A program made the position numbers and the translations under genes. Shown here piece by piece: positions 21,739 to 35,400 of a DNA stretch of 64,000 bases. The stretch is from assembly GCA_029449235.1 (NCBI GenBank), contig JANATG010000022.1, positions 496,001 to 560,000 of the forward strand. The letters run 5' to 3'. The stretch is from Linnemannia schmuckeri. Lineage: Eukaryota; Mortierellomycota; Mortierellomycetes; Mortierellales; Mortierellaceae. The notes beneath the pieces are model-generated. The model saw nothing but the letters and a program-made list of their open reading frames with translations. It ran no database searches and was not told the origin of the DNA. Every line of letters starts with the position of its first letter. Positions within the stretch are counted from its first letter, which is position 1.

Positions 21739-24268
21739 TCTTTCAATCCAGCATACTCACCAGCATACTTTCACCTCCTCCACTCCTCTCAATCGCTAAT
21801 AAACCCAACAATGATGAATCAAAAAAAACCAGTACGACTGTGCCATCCTGTCATACTTTTTTTACTCTTTTGATTACTGCCGTTGATTTTAGTCCTCTTG
21901 ACGTCCAACTCATAGCCTGCTACTTTTATCTGGTGTTGAATGTTTCTGCCGGTCGTTCTGAGGTTCGCTGCCTTCATTTTGATATTCACTCTTTTTTTTT
22001 TTTTTTTCAGTCGCTTCGCCTTCATAAATTCGCATTCTTCTGTATATCAGGTACTTTCTGTCAGCTTTCTTGAGGTTCGTTACTCCTCTTCTAGTATCCA
22101 CCGTGGGTTCAATTGTTTTTGCCTGCAAGTATCCTTCTGTGCCCCTGCAATGACTGTTTTCCTACTGGTTCCAAAAAATATCTCAAAAGACGTCCTGTCC
22201 CTGCTTGACCTTACTGTAGTCCGTTTCAATATGTGGCGGCAGTGGAGGGTGGGTCAGAAAGAGGAAGTAAAGCAATAGTGGGAGGAAGGAATAGTTGAAA
22301 CGGAAGAAGGAAAAAAAGAGAAAGAAAAAAGTAACTAAAGAAAAAAGCAAAGGTGAGTTTGATGAAAAAGAGAATAAGCTCACTAATAGCCTGGATCACA
22401 TCCACACCACTCACGTTGTTCCTGTATGTCTCGCCCCAACTCCGTCGTCTATTTCGTAATTCGTATTTGAAGGAGAGGGGTGACCCAGACAGAGATGGGG
22501 CCCCCGGGCGAAATATAAGAAAAAGAGAGATGCTGTTTGTGGTTGTGTGACATCATGCGCAAACTAGAGGGCGAAAATAGGTTTGGCCGCTTTCTCTTTC
22601 TGCCCGCTTGTTACTGTTGCTGTTGCTGTGTATTTCAACTTTCTTTCGACGTATTTCTCCCACTTCCGCATTAGTCAAGTTCAAGGAGAAAGAGAGAGAG
22701 AGAGAGAGAGAGGCGCTATGTTGACCGCTTTCCACACTTCGCACGCAAAGCTAAAGAGGAGAACTGTTTTTATTTTCTTTTTACAACAGCGAGGATATAA
22801 AAAAAGTAGCTTTGTTTTGTTTGCCCTTTCCCACTCTCCATTGTATGTCCCTTTCATCTTTCCCGTTCTCTTACCCCCTGTTCCCAAGGATCTTTTCTTC
22901 GAAGTCCTCTTCTTCGCCTGCAGACCAACAGAGCAAGAGAGAGATCCAATGCACCCTCAGAAGAGATGGACCTTCTCCCTCCTCCCCTTGCCACTCTCTC
23001 CCCCTGAGCAGCTGAAAATGAATAAATACAAAGTATTCTGAATGAATGATGGACGAATTAAAAATAAAAATGAATAGGCGCAGTACACTGCACGACCACA
23101 AGACGAAGACAAGAAAAGAAAGAAAATGAAGATTTTGAACAAAACGATATCCCAGTTTGTCAAGACCTCTTATTTTTCCCACGCAGGCACTTGTTCAAAT
23201 AAAAAAAAAAAGAAAAAATGAAAAGAGTCATTCATTCCGAACAACAACAACAAGCGGTGAATTGTTGCAGTGAGCAATTTGGCTCTCGACGACCTTTCTT
23301 TTCGTTTCCTTCTTTTTTTTTCCCCGAAAGAACCCCACCGATTAACGTCAAAAGGGAGAAGCGACTGACTATGGCGACTCTACTTAATTACTTCCATCTG
23401 CTTCTTCCGCGGTAACAAGCTTGATCCGTGGACAAGAGGCGGTGATATTCTTTTCTAGCCTAGTCCAGAATAAAGGAAGCTAAAAAGGGTATAGGTCTTC
23501 CCCCTGACAAGAAATGGCTGGGACAATGGGGATCATTGGCATGACGGCAGGGAGGAAGGATGACATGATGCCAATAGATAAATGACATGAGGGAAAGAGA
23601 AAAATCAATTGGTACAATCAGGAGAATAAGAGAACATGAGGAAGAAGGGTACTTGATAAATGATGGAAAGAGGTATACCGCTGCACTCACATAAACACAC
23701 CCAGCCAGGCAAACCAGTGAGATCAACAAAGGTACTTTGAAGGAAATAACGGATGATGATTGCTAGGAAGGAGGGTAGATCCTTCCAAATTGAGTCGAGG
23801 TTGAAGATAAGAGTTGGAGCAAGTAGAGTGGGAGTAGAGTAGAGTATAGTGGAATGGAGTGGAGATGGTACCTCAAGTTGTAAAGTGTAAGTAAAGAGCA
23901 CCTAAGGCTAAGAGTGGATCCACATACGCAGAGAAAGAGATCCCCCTTTTACGTACTCTAGCTTCTTTGGCCTTCTTTTTTGGTTCTTTTGGCTGGTTTC
24001 CCTGGGGCAACCGAATCTTTTTTTTTTTCCGCAAGATCCCCTCCTTTTCAAGCCACCAGTCCCCAATATTTAAAGGTCGTCCGATCGAGGCCCCCTTCCC
24101 TCCTCTTTTTTTCTTTCTTCTTTCTTTTTTCTTTTTCTTTTTGCATTCAACACCGCACTCTCCCTTTCCCTCTCCTTCTCTCCCCATCCAACAAACAAAC
24201 AATCAAGCTCAATAGCTTATTTTCATAGACACTCCTCTCCCATTCGCTCTTCATTACTCATTCACAAC
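21648..24268. other. Intergenic: TSC13 3' flank and ornithine aminotransferase upstream region
   Basis: 2.6 kb without a supportable gene. It contains an (AG)11 microsatellite at 22691-22712, several A/G- or C/T-biased blocks (22280-22350, 24080-24190) and homopolymers. The strongly C/T-rich stretch 24100-24190 is probably the core promoter/5' UTR of the next gene, a likely highly expressed one. Open frames here are short and compositionally biased. Confidence 0.5.
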
Positions 24269-25838
24269 ATGGCCGTTCACTCTCTCACCAACAAGGAAGT
24301 CATGCACCTTGAGCATCAGTACGGTGCCCACAAGTAAGTCCTTAGTTAAAACACATTTTTGTTCTTTCTTCTTGTACTTGTCATACCATATATGCCTTTT
24401 ACAATCATATATTAACCTTTATTCCCTCCACCTTCTATCTAATAGCTACCACCCCCTCCCTGTCGTCTTCTCCAAGGCCGAGGGCATCTGGGTTTGGGAC
24501 TGCGAGGTATGTTTAGATCCCATACATGCATCGTACCACATTGAAAAAACCTCCGTGCAGTAATATTAGATCCGAAAGAACGAAAACAAGAAGGGGCACA
24601 TGACTCACCCAATTGTCTCTTTCTCATTTTCTCTATCTCTCCTACATCAATAGGGTAACAAGTACATGGACTTCTTGAGCGCCTATTCGGCCACCAACCA
24701 GGGCCACTCTCACCCCAAGATCGTTAAGGCCCTCTGTGACCAGGCCCAGAAGCTCTGCCTGAGCTCCCGCGCCTTCTACAACGACGTCTTTGGCCAGTAC
24801 GCCAAGTACGTCACCGAGTACTTCGGTTTCGACAAGGTCCTCCCCATGAACACAGGTGCCGAGGCCGTCGAGACCGCTATCAAGCTCTCTCGCAAGTGGG
24901 GCTACCTCAAGAAGAACATTCCCGAGGGCGAGGCCGTCGTTCTCTCTTGCACTGAAAACTTCCACGGACGCACTGTGGGAATCATTTCCATGTCGACTGA
25001 CCCCGACGCACGTCTCGGCTTCGGCCCTTACCTCCCCAACGTCGGCCCCGTCTGCCCTAAGACCGGCCGCACTATCCGCTACAACAACATCGAGGACCTC
25101 GAATACGTCCTCGAGCACAACGGCAAGAACGTCGCCGCTTTCTTGGTCGAGCCCATCCAGGGTGAGGCCGGTATCATGGTCCCCGACTCTGGTTACCTCA
25201 AGAAGGTCGCCGAGCTCTGCAAGAAGCACAACGTCCTCTTGATCGCCGACGAGATCCAGACCGGTCTTGCTCGTACCGGCAAGATGCTCTGCATTGACCA
25301 CGACAACATCAAGCCCGATATCCTCTTGCTCGGCAAGGCTCTCTCCGGAGGTGTCTACCCCGTCTCTGCCGTCCTCGCCAACGACGAGGTCATGCTCGTC
25401 ATCAAGCCCGGTGAGCACGGATCCACCTACGGAGGCAACCCCCTCGGATGCGCTGTCGCCATGGCTGCCCTCGAAGTCATCAAGGAGGAGAACTTGGTTG
25501 AGAAGGCCCACGTCTTGGGCGAGAAGTTCCGTGCCGAGATCTCCAAGATCCAATCTCCTGCTTTGGCCCTCACCCGTGGTCGCGGTCTCTTGAACGCCAT
25601 CGTCATTGACGAGTCCAAGGCCAACGGCCGCACCGCCTGGCAGTTGTGCCTCCTTCTCAAGAAGAAGGGTCTCCTCGCCAAGCCCACCCACCAGAACATT
25701 ATCCGCCTCGCTCCCCCACTCTGCATCACCGAGGAGGAGCTCATGGAGGGTGTCCGCATCATCGAGGAGTCCCTCAAGGAGCTCTTGACCTTGACCGACG
25801 CCGAGGCCAAGGCTCTCGAGGCCGAGGATGACCACTAA
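24269..25838 (+). CDS. CAR2: Ornithine aminotransferase
   Basis: A PLP enzyme converting L-ornithine and 2-oxoglutarate to glutamate-5-semialdehyde and glutamate, linking arginine breakdown to proline and glutamate. Exons 24269-24333, 24446-24506 and 24654-25838 give 436 residues, close to yeast Car2 (424). The class-III aminotransferase signature is clear: LLIADEIQTGLARTGK with the PLP-binding Asp near 241, then LLLGKALSGG with the Schiff-base Lys near 270, and STYGGNPLGCAVA. There is no mitochondrial presequence, matching the cytosolic fungal enzyme. Codon use is strongly biased to C-ending codons, suggesting high expression; this bias also creates a long spurious antisense frame. It converges with a mitochondrial carrier gene 1 kb downstream. 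Confidence 0.96.
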
Positions 25839-26835
25839 GTCATCGCTCGCTCTTTCGTCCAAAGGAGAGTCATGAGGAGAGGGCAGCAGGAGGAGGAAAA
25901 AATGAAGGAAGGAGAAAGGATCTTTGAGATTTTTACAGGATAGAAGGTGGTGGAGGCTTCACATTTTGGTTCGGACTATTTCCAACAGCTACCACCAATA
26001 GGTGTGTGGGTGTGTTTGGGTCCGGGAGGATGGTGAGAGAAGAGCAGCTTGACGCGATTGTGTAAGATAACTAGATTTCCTTTTTTTCTTTTTCTTTGGG
26101 CCTTTTTTTCTTTTCTCTTCGGAGAAAGATATAGGTATCCAAAGGGAAAATGAGTCTGAAGTGGTTGAACATCCCTTTTAGCAATCCCTCGGATTTCCAC
26201 CTCGTTTGCGGGAGCACTTTGCTGTGTTTTTCTCGTGGGCGAACGAGTTCGATGGGAGGGATGGTTCATTACAGGCGTAAAAACATAACTTTTTGTTGTT
26301 TTGCGGCTCCTCTTTCTCCTTTCTTTATTTTTTTTAACCCTATTTTTCTAATGTGCTTTAGTCACCACCACTTTTCTATTTTGCTGAGCATCGTTTGGCT
26401 TGGCAGGATTGTACATATCCATTACCTGTAACATTTTCTTGTAGCATCCTTTTCCCTTTTTTCAGTTTTTCTTTTTCGTTTGTTCTTTTTTCGTTTCCCC
26501 TTTGTACTTTTATTATCCAAATTGTCACATCATACATAAAGATTATTCTTTTCATACCTTTTCACTCATATTGACCAGAAAACGAAACTCTTTTACGGTT
26601 ATTGTTGGTTTTTTTTTTCACTGTTGATTATTTCGCAACCCAAATGGACTTTCGAGATCAAATGTTTACAATACATCGGAAATTATTTTTTTTGTGGGGA
26701 TCAAACTTATGTCCTCGCTCACACACATGCAGTTCATAGCACAGTTTCGTTTTCAGGTACATTGTTTTCTATTGCAGCAATGTCTATCTAATAAATCTGG
26801 GATATCTTGAAAAAAAAAACATAACCGCCTCATCT
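25839..26835. other. Intergenic between convergent genes (two 3' flanks)
   Basis: 997 bp, T-rich on the + strand from 26060 to 26660, with no gene. It should hold the 3' UTRs of the aminotransferase and the carrier. Confidence 0.55.
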
Positions 26836-28889
26836 CTACTCGCCACGCATAACCTTCATAGTCATCTCATAAAAGAAGAACGTCGCCGCGTTGGCCGGGA
26901 AGGCACGTGCCATGGTAGGTCCAAAACCCTTGAACCAGACCTTCCAGTTTCCACCACGAGCCTCGGCCTGCAAGGACCGGAAGCATTCAAGGGTCGACTT
27001 GTAAGAGAGGTTTGACTGCATACGGGACTTGACAACGTCTTGGGGGTAACAGGGGACCCAGGCTCCGAAACCGGCGATTCCTCCGGCCAAGAGGAGTTCT
27101 GGAGTCGAGAGAGATTCAACGCGGCCGTTGTGGTTGAAGTGCGCCAATATCCGCTTTGTTCCCTCATATGAGACTATTTAGTGATTGATGGTAGTAGTGA
27201 AAGAGAGGTTTGATTGTTAGCGAGTCGTTTGTAATTGAGAGTTGAGTTGAACTTTCTGTCCAGCGATGAAAAAGTAGAATCATTGAGAGAATTGAGAGAC
27301 GTACCAAAGTATGTAAAGTAGGAGGGGACATCACGCATGAGAGTGATATCCATGCCACGGTAAAGACCCTTCAAGCCCTGTTGACGGAAAGTACGGATGC
27401 CTGCATCCAACACTCCTGTATACTATTCACACCAATCACCCAACAAAAACAAGAAGATGCAGTGTTAGTTAACAGATCAAGTGGAGATGGACTTATTTCC
27501 TTGGGGATTCCTGAACAGGAAAAAAAAAAAAAAAAAGGTGAAAAGAGACGTACGGGCTTGACGGCACCGGCGAGAGGAAGGGTTCCAGCGGCAGGCTTGT
27601 ACTGGGTCTGGAGTTTGACCTTGAGCAATTCAACGGGGCAGTTCACAAATGCCATCACTCCTCCAGCCATTGAACCAGCGCATCCAATCTGGACTAAGAA
27701 GTTGAAAAAACAACAACAGCGAAACCAATGTGTTAGCACTATTTCTGTAAACATGGTACCAAATACAGGAACCAAAATAAACACATGTTTCCATGGCGGA
27801 GATTAGCATCCAGAAGATAGCACACCACGGTACGTACAGATAGAAAGAGTCTTGGTCTCGTCGCCTCCCTGGAACCAGCGTCTAAAAGTTCCGTTAGCGG
27901 CAAACATGACCGCATTGCTGTTGTCATAGGCAGTTCAAGGTAGTCATGAAAAAAGTTAGTGTGCGGAGAAAAAAAATTGTTTAGGAAAATAATTATTATC
28001 TTTGTTTGAGTACCAGGAACCAGATGATTAACCACTGCTCTTAATGAGTCACGTTCACACATCCAGAAATTTCAAAATCCGAGATGTGAACAAAAACACA
28101 CATGGGGCAGACACACAGCAAAGAAAAGAAAAGCAAAAACATACCAAATACCGATGCCCATCAAGGGAGAAGTAACTCCCTTGTACAATCCAGCAGGCTA
28201 TTTTGACGTAGAACAAAAAATGCAATTCAACAACGATTAGACACCGTTTCTCATTTTCCGAAAGATCCTGTGCATCAGAAATGAGCCAAATCCTGAAACA
28301 AAGTAGAAAAACAGACAAGATCAACGTACGCCTTCCTCCTTGAGTGTCATGCGGAGACAGTCCATGGCACCCTTGTACTTTGGTGGATTGGGTTGAGTCT
28401 GCAAACGGACCTATTCAGCATCACACAACACATAAAGGATGGTTAGCGGCCAGCTCTAGTCTCAAACGATTTGATATGCAAATGGCCAAGGTTCAGCAGA
28501 ACAAGTAGTGCAGCTTCTGGAGTTGTAAAATACCTTGAGGGTATCAAAAGGATGTCCTGTTGACCGGATTGTATGCAATTAGAGGCCATAGGAAAAAAAA
28601 AGGGACAAGCAAGATAAAAAAAGTTAGTTACCAAAAAAAAAGAACCCCCGTAACGGTTATTTCCAACAATACCCCTGAAGGGTCCGTCTATCGCCAGTTG
28701 GTCGTTCCTGCTCTACCCTCCGGGTGTGAGTGTGTCAAAGAGTAAAACCCAACAAGGAATGAAAAGGGGGCAAGCGAGAGGGAAGGTAGTGGTACCTGAG
28801 ACGACTTGTGCCCATCCACCGACGGTGCCTGCGACGACATCGTTGACCCAGCTGGGAAGGGTGATTCCGCTCTGCTTAAGTGTTGCCAT
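26836..28889 (-). CDS. Mitochondrial carrier (SLC25), carnitine/ornithine/basic amino-acid type
   Basis: Inner-membrane transporter of the three-repeat carrier family. Eight exons (28796-28889, 28534-28556, 28330-28410, 28145-28197, 27838-27917, 27554-27693, 27305-27422, 26836-27173) join in frame to 308 residues. All three carrier signatures are present: HPFDTLKVRLQTQ, CPVELLKVKLQTQY and CYPQDVVKSRMQS, each starting an odd-numbered helix end. Contact-site sequence LMRDVPSYF in repeat 2 carries the Arg-Asp pair seen in carnitine/acylcarnitine and basic amino-acid carriers, so the substrate could be carnitine esters, ornithine or another basic amino acid. Its neighbour, ornithine aminotransferase, makes ornithine attractive, but that is inference. 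Exon 2 is only 23 nt. Confidence 0.9.
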
Positions 28890-29586
28890 TTGCTTGTCCT
28901 TGTTTTCCGTTCGTGAATGAGTTTGTCGGTTGAATGAGTCGAGCTGCGGTCGGATGGGTGTTGATGTGAATGAGTCGAGTCAGGGCAGGGCTGGCGAGGC
29001 AAGTCAGACGACAAACAAAAACAAACAAAAAGAAAGAAAGGAAAAAGAATGGGGTGAAGAAAAAAAGATGAAAAGAAAAAGAAAGCCGAAACGCCTTTTT
29101 GAACCTGCAGACTAATCAGCGAAAAGCGTGGAAAAAAACCATCAAAATCAAAAAAAAAAAAAAAAAAAAAAAATACGCCACTGGGCGTGGTCACAGATCA
29201 GATAGATCTCTTTCTTTATTCAAATCCGGTTTTCAGCCAATTACATCAACTGGCATCCGCAACGGGTCTAGCTTTTAATGGAACCAGACTTCACTTCCAG
29301 CTGCATGGCCAAGGAGACGAGGCGTAGAACAAAAACTGGTCCTTTGGGTCCGTTTTTTATTTTTCTTCTTATTGAAGAGGGATCTCATTATTGGAACAAT
29401 AGTGTATGGTATTAAGGGAACAGATGGTGATCATAAATAAATGCAAGCAAAAAAAAAAAAAAAAAGATACGATTGTCGTATATGTATGTTGTGAAGGTAA
29501 ATAAGAAGGATAAATACATCAGAGGGTGAAAAAAGGGTCGATAAATGTCTATAAAATAACCCTCACACCTATTCTTCCACTTTTTT
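28890..29586. other. Intergenic: carrier promoter and H+-ATPase 3' flank
   Basis: 697 bp with no gene. Long A-runs lie near 29148-29173 and 29449-29465. Confidence 0.5.
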
Positions 29587-32424
29587 CTACTTCTGCTTCA
29601 AAGCCTCGAGGACCTTGATCTTGAGGCCAACCTGACGAACTTGGTCAATCGACGACCAAACATGCTGCTGCTGGATAACGCGCACCTTGCGCGCCTTCAG
29701 CTTGTCCTTGCGTGTCTTGGTCGGCCATGCAGCCGCCGTGAACTCAAACGACCAGTACCGGAAGATAAACACCTTCACAAAGTCCAGGAACACAAAGTAC
29801 ACCAGCGAGATCGCAATCACGGCAGTGCCCCAGCCCCATCCGATCGCCTCACCGACAATGACTCCGTAGACACAGATCAACATCGCAAAGACCTGCGTGC
29901 CCATGACTGCGATGAAGAAGATAGGCGAGGGCATATTCTCCCAGAAATATCCGGACAGACGGGTCGAGAAGATGACGAAATGGGGCGCAGACGAGATGTG
30001 GAGATACATAATCGCCTCCAGCTTGGGGGCTGAGACCTGGTAGACGCGGTCGGCGATGAAAAAGTGGGCAAATGACAGAGCGGTCAACAGGGCACCGAGG
30101 ACGACCGAAAGGAAGATCAATTGACCGATTCTCCACTTGTCAGGGTAGGCCGAAATCTTGGCGTTGTCAACAGAAATAACAAGCGTGGCGGCGTCGTTCA
30201 GGATACAGATGAGAATCAGCAGGATGGGTTTCATGTGCCACTTGAGCGCCATGGTAATGCAGAAGAAGAACATCAAAAAGTGAACAGTCGATGTGATACG
30301 GTACAGGGCATACGAGCGCATACGCTGGAAAATGGCACGGGAGGTCATCAAACCATCGACAATCGTCGACAGACCGGGTGCAAGCAGGACAATATCGGCA
30401 GCAGAGCGAGCAGCATCAGTACATCCGTGGACAGCAATACCGACGTTAGCCTTCTTGAGAGCGGGGGCATCGTTGACACCATCACCAGTCATACCAACGA
30501 GGATACCACGGTTCTGGAGGAGCTCAACAACACGGTACTTGTGCTCGGGGATAACCTGGGCGAAACCATCAGCGCGGATACAGTGCTCAGTAATCTCATC
30601 GTCTGACTTACTGGGGTCAACCAAGTGTCCAGCGTCGAGGATAACACGACCCATTCCGAGACGGTGAGCGACCTCCTTAGCGATAATCTGTTGGTCTCCG
30701 GTAATCATCTTGACATCGACACCCATCTCGTTACAACGACGAATCGTTTCCGCGGAATCAGGGCGGGGAGGATCAATCAAGGAGATCATTCCAACAAGCT
30801 CGTATTCCTCCAAGGAACCGGGCTTGGTACGGGCAACGCCGAGGGCACGGAGACCACGTTTGGCGAGAGCATTGACGGCGCGAACAGCATCGTTATCACC
30901 ACCGACGAGACGAATGATGACCTGGGGAGCACCTTTAGCAACCTTGAAGGACTCTTGGGTGCTGTAGTTCATGACGGTAGCCTGGGTCATCTTGGTCGAA
31001 GGGTTGAAGGGCAAGAAGGAAGTAACCTTGTATCCGGGGACCTCGTGCTTGTGAGTACGGTTCTTGAGGATATCAAGTTGCTCCTCAGCAGCAGTACGGA
31101 CGGCGAATTCAATAGGGTCGTTTGCACCGGGCTCGGCAGCGAGGTAAGAGTAAAGAAGGATATCCTCAGCGGTGTTGCCATTGGTCAAGTAGGGCTCATC
31201 AAAGGTCAACTCGTTGAGGGTCAAGGTACCGGTCTTGTCGGAGCAGAGAACAGAGACAGAGGCCATCTCCTCAACGGCAGTCAGACGCTTGACAATGACC
31301 TTGCGGACAGCGAGCTCCTTGGCACCCATGGCCATGGTGACAGACATGACGGTGGGCAGACCGACGGGAATAGCAGCAATGGTCAAGACGAGGACACGCT
31401 CAAGGACCTTCTTGAACTCACCATCGGGAGTACCACGGTCGACAACGAGGAGGTAAACCATGATGATGACGACAAGGACGACGGTAATGAGGATCAAGAA
31501 GTTGCCGATACGGTTGATGATCTTTTGGAAATGACCCTCCTCAGGCGCGACAGCCATGAGACCAGCAGCACGACCAATGAAGGTGTCACCACCAGTCTTG
31601 GTCACGACAGCCATCTGTTGACCTTGCTTAACAATCGAGGACGAGTAGACGGTGGCACCCTTGTTCTTGGACAGAGGCAAGGACTCTCCGGTCAGGGCAG
31701 ACTGGTCGACCTGGAGGTCACCTTCGGTGGCCTCGCCGGTGGCACCAATACCGAGGAGACGACCATCGGCAGGGATAATGTCTCCGAGACGAAGGACGAT
31801 GACGTCGCCGGGAACCAGCTCGGAGGTGTCGAGTTCGACGAGGTGTCCATTACGCCAGCAGCGGGTCTTCAGGGCAAGGGTCTGCTTGAGGGCATCGAGG
31901 GCAGACTCTGCCTTGGCCTCCTCGACGAAACCAATCGTTGCGTTGATGAACAACAGCGCGAGAATGATACCGAAATCCGCCCAATCCTGTATTCCATATC
32001 AAAAATAAGTTCATCCTTCGCGTTAATACACCATCGCCCGTGCACTCACACTCATTTTTCTTATTCATTAAAGAAGGGAGAGAAAACTTACGCCGACGAT
32101 GGCAGAGCAGATGACGGCAATCTCAATCAGGTAGGCAATAGCACCCGTGAAATAACCCAAGAATTTCAACAGCGGGTGACGCTTCTTCTCCACCAGCTCG
32201 TTCTTGCCAAACGTCTCGCGGCGACGAAGGACCTCGTCGTCCGAAAGACCTTTCAGGGGGTCGGTCTTGAGGAGGAGCTCGAGTTCAGGAGAGATTTCCT
32301 CGACGTGCTCATGATGGACTTGCTCCTCAACCTCCATATCTCCTTCCTTGCCATCAATCTTACCAGCGTTACCGTGGTTATGGCCGTAATCGCCCTGGTG
32401 GTTTTCAATTTCTTGTTTGCTCAT
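29587..32424 (-). CDS. PMA1: Plasma-membrane H+-ATPase (P3A-type)
   Basis: Pumps protons out of the cell with ATP, creating the gradient that drives nutrient uptake. Exons 32092-32424 and 29587-31986 give 910 residues, close to yeast Pma1 (918). P-type hallmarks in order: TGES (about 210-213, actuator), the IPVGLPTV membrane motif near 317, DKTGTLT with phospho-Asp near 361, KGAPQ (nucleotide binding), MITGD and TGDGVNDAPALKKA (hinge). The acidic, His-rich N-terminus and absence of extra ion-site motifs fit a proton pump rather than a Ca2+ or Na+ pump. The C-terminal tail (…LKIKVLEALKQK) differs from the yeast regulatory tail. Codon bias suggests high expression. A large upstream gap may hold its regulatory sequence. 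Confidence 0.96.
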
Positions 32425-35400
32425 GTAAGTTGTGCTGTTCTGTGTATTATAGGGATTGTTGTGGGAGACGTGATTGTTTGTATTTGTTGATGTGTTTGAA
32501 GCGAGAGAAGGTGAAGAATTATGTTTTTTTTAAGATAAGAGGAAGGGTTGGTTAGTTGTGAAAAAAGTCGATAACAGGCTGGGGAGGCAGTGAGTGGATC
32601 AAAAATAGTATAGGCGTGATAAGGAGCGAGAAGGGGTGGAGACGAGGAGGTGGTTTGGAATGAGGTGCCTGGCGAGAAATAGCGAGAATTGATTCGAAGA
32701 GGAGTATGACAACGCCTTTTGAGGTAATTGATGCAACAGAAAGAGACGAGCTGGGAGTGTAACTATTTGTGCTGTGGTTGCGACAGGCACCAGAACTGTC
32801 AAGTATGAAGAATGAGCTTATTGAAGTGAAGAGTAAATGACTGCGGTTGGTGCTGTGTTTGGCAGTAGTTGTGTGGTTCTAGCGGTTGTTCACGAAGAGT
32901 GTAAGTAAATAAGAGAGAGAAGGAAGGAGAAACTTACGTAAAGATGAGTGGAGAGGGACAAGGGTATTGCTATGAATGGATGGATAAACGGGCAAAGTCG
33001 TAAGAATGAACAAGAGGAGGAAGAGGAGAAAGAAAGGGTGAGAGGAAGTGACAGCGGGTAAAGTGGATGATACAAAGAAGAAAAAGAAAAAGAAAAAGGA
33101 AGAGGTGTTAAAAGAGAAGAAAATAAGAAATAAGAAATAAGAAAATGAGAAAAGAAGAAAAGAAGAAAAGGAAGAAGAGAGACGGGTACAAAGGAGGGGC
33201 CTCCTTTTATTCTGTCAAGAGGGAAGGCTGTGGTCACACCACATCCACATACTCTGAAAAAGATACTCCAAAAGGGCGAAGTGAAAGATAAAAGTAAAAA
33301 AGACGCGAGGAGTAACAAGTAATAAGAAGACGAGGGAAGAGAAAAGAGAGAAACGGCCACCGAGCTCCAAGATCATTGCAACGCGGGGGTGAAATGCGGA
33401 GCAGCTAGTAGTAGCGGTAGTAATAGCCGTGATTGGCATAATGGACCATTGTAAACCTTGCTTTCAGCTTTTGTGCTTTGTTTCTTGATTGTCATGGACT
33501 CGTACACAAAAACAGGAGAATTTGCAATGGACGTCAACAAAGCAAAAAAAAAAAAAAAAAAAAAAGGAACGTGCGTTTTCTTTTTTTCAGCTCAATAATT
33601 AACCTTCGAATAAACAACAATACAAAATAAAATAAAAGAGTCGTTCGTTATTTGTACAACAACCGTAACAAGCATAAACAATGTTGAAGGTGGTGCTAAA
33701 AAGGCAGATTGGCAATGGAATACCGAGAAGCCGACGCGTCGTGTGTCTGTGTGTGGGCCCTCTCTCACTCTCTCATACGAACACACGAACACACGGACAC
33801 ACACTAGCCACTTTCGCACACACTTACTGCTGCTACTACTGTTCGCAACTAGTTGGTCATCGTTGATTTTATTTGGTTGCAATAGGATACGCCCTTCGCG
33901 CCTTATTACATTTGTTTATTACTGTTGCTCCGTGCGTGTGTTTATTCTCCACCGTGATTGTCACACAAAGTGGCTATTGCTTCTACTGTACCGCAAATGA
34001 AGTTTCTCCCACCCATTTCTTGTCGATTCAATCGAAGAAGCACAGGAAAATAACACCAATAAAAAAAAAATAAAAAATAAAACGGACTTGAACTGTCGTA
34101 AAGCGGTTTCAAGCCCGCAGCAAATAGGAAAAGGCAAAGCAATCAACCAGCAGTTTCTGTTTCGATGGAATTGATCGTCCTTTTTGCAAGTTGAGTTGCC
34201 TTTCTTCTATCGCCTTCGCCATTACACTTTTAATTTTTTTCTCGTTATCAATTGTAGGATTTTTATTTCGACGAAAAGACTTGCGCAAGGGGAAAGAACA
34301 AGCATGAGGATTTATTATTGAGCAAAGCATAAGGTATTGCCAGCAGGAAGAAGTACTTGGCAGCAGCACGAAATAAAAAGGAGACGACGGAAGGGAAAAA
34401 AGGGAACGTCAAATGTAAGTAAGGGAGGTCATGAAAGGAGCAAGTAAGGAGTGAGCGGATTTTGAGCACAAACAAGGAGGTTCTTTTTTCTTGTCGTCAA
34501 CAAAGGAGCAAGAGGGAGCAAGTAGGAGGTCACTCAAACCATTGGACCACGATGAATGATGAGAACCCTTTGCTGCAGAAGGCATCACGGACAAGCATAA
34601 AAAGAGAGAAAGAGTGACACGTTTGATGATCCCAACTACACGCACAAAAATGGAACAACGAGAAGGCATTGCTAGTACAAGAAGTGAACTGCTCTCACTT
34701 TCGAAAAGCATGTCAGCAACAACACAACTGCAACTCTCCTTTCTTTTGTCCCTCGTCTTCATCCTTCTTTATTTCTTTACCTCCGTTGCTTTTTATGTTC
34801 TCTTTTCTTCGTCTTCAACTTCAATTGGATAACAAAAAAAATACCGTCAGACACCTTCCCCTTCCTTTTTTTCACGCACCCGTATTAGAAATCAGGCTTT
34901 TTTGCGATCCAAACACTCCTCCTGCTTGTTAGTTCGTCTCCACAAAGCCCCTTCTACCTAGAATATCCTGAGGATCAATCAGATTGCCCGCCTAGCATCC
35001 CTTTACTCCCCCCTCGCCCTCCTTCCTCCCTCCTGAACCCCGTATTGTCTCAAGGGCACCAGGATCGAAGCTACAGAAGCTCCGGAGTACCTGGGTCAAC
35101 GATTCATCTATTCGGTTGAAAACGGAACAACAGTGCGAAATGTAATTTACACATTGGAATATTAATACAGGAGTAGGGGCAGTTGAGGAGTGGAGTGTTT
35201 GACAGCATCGAGGCTAAGTACTTGTCATTCACGTAGTCTTCTCCCAATACATTTTTTGAGCAATGATGATTAGTGCGATACGCGTTCACCAAATAAGTAC
35301 CAACGCGTCCGGTCTCAGTCATTTTCAACTTTTTTTACTTTAACTCTTTGTGACACAGATAGGCTCTTGACATAGAGTTTTTGCTTCCGACAAAAAATAA

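Noticed and set aside
24642..25862. 406-codon minus-strand frame opposite ornithine aminotransferase
   Set aside because: A shadow of strong C-ending codon bias; translation is Leu/Val/Gly/Glu-rich with no family features.
30625..32490. 621-codon + frame opposite the H+-ATPase
   Set aside because: Antisense shadow of a biased gene and crosses the real intron; no protein-like motifs.
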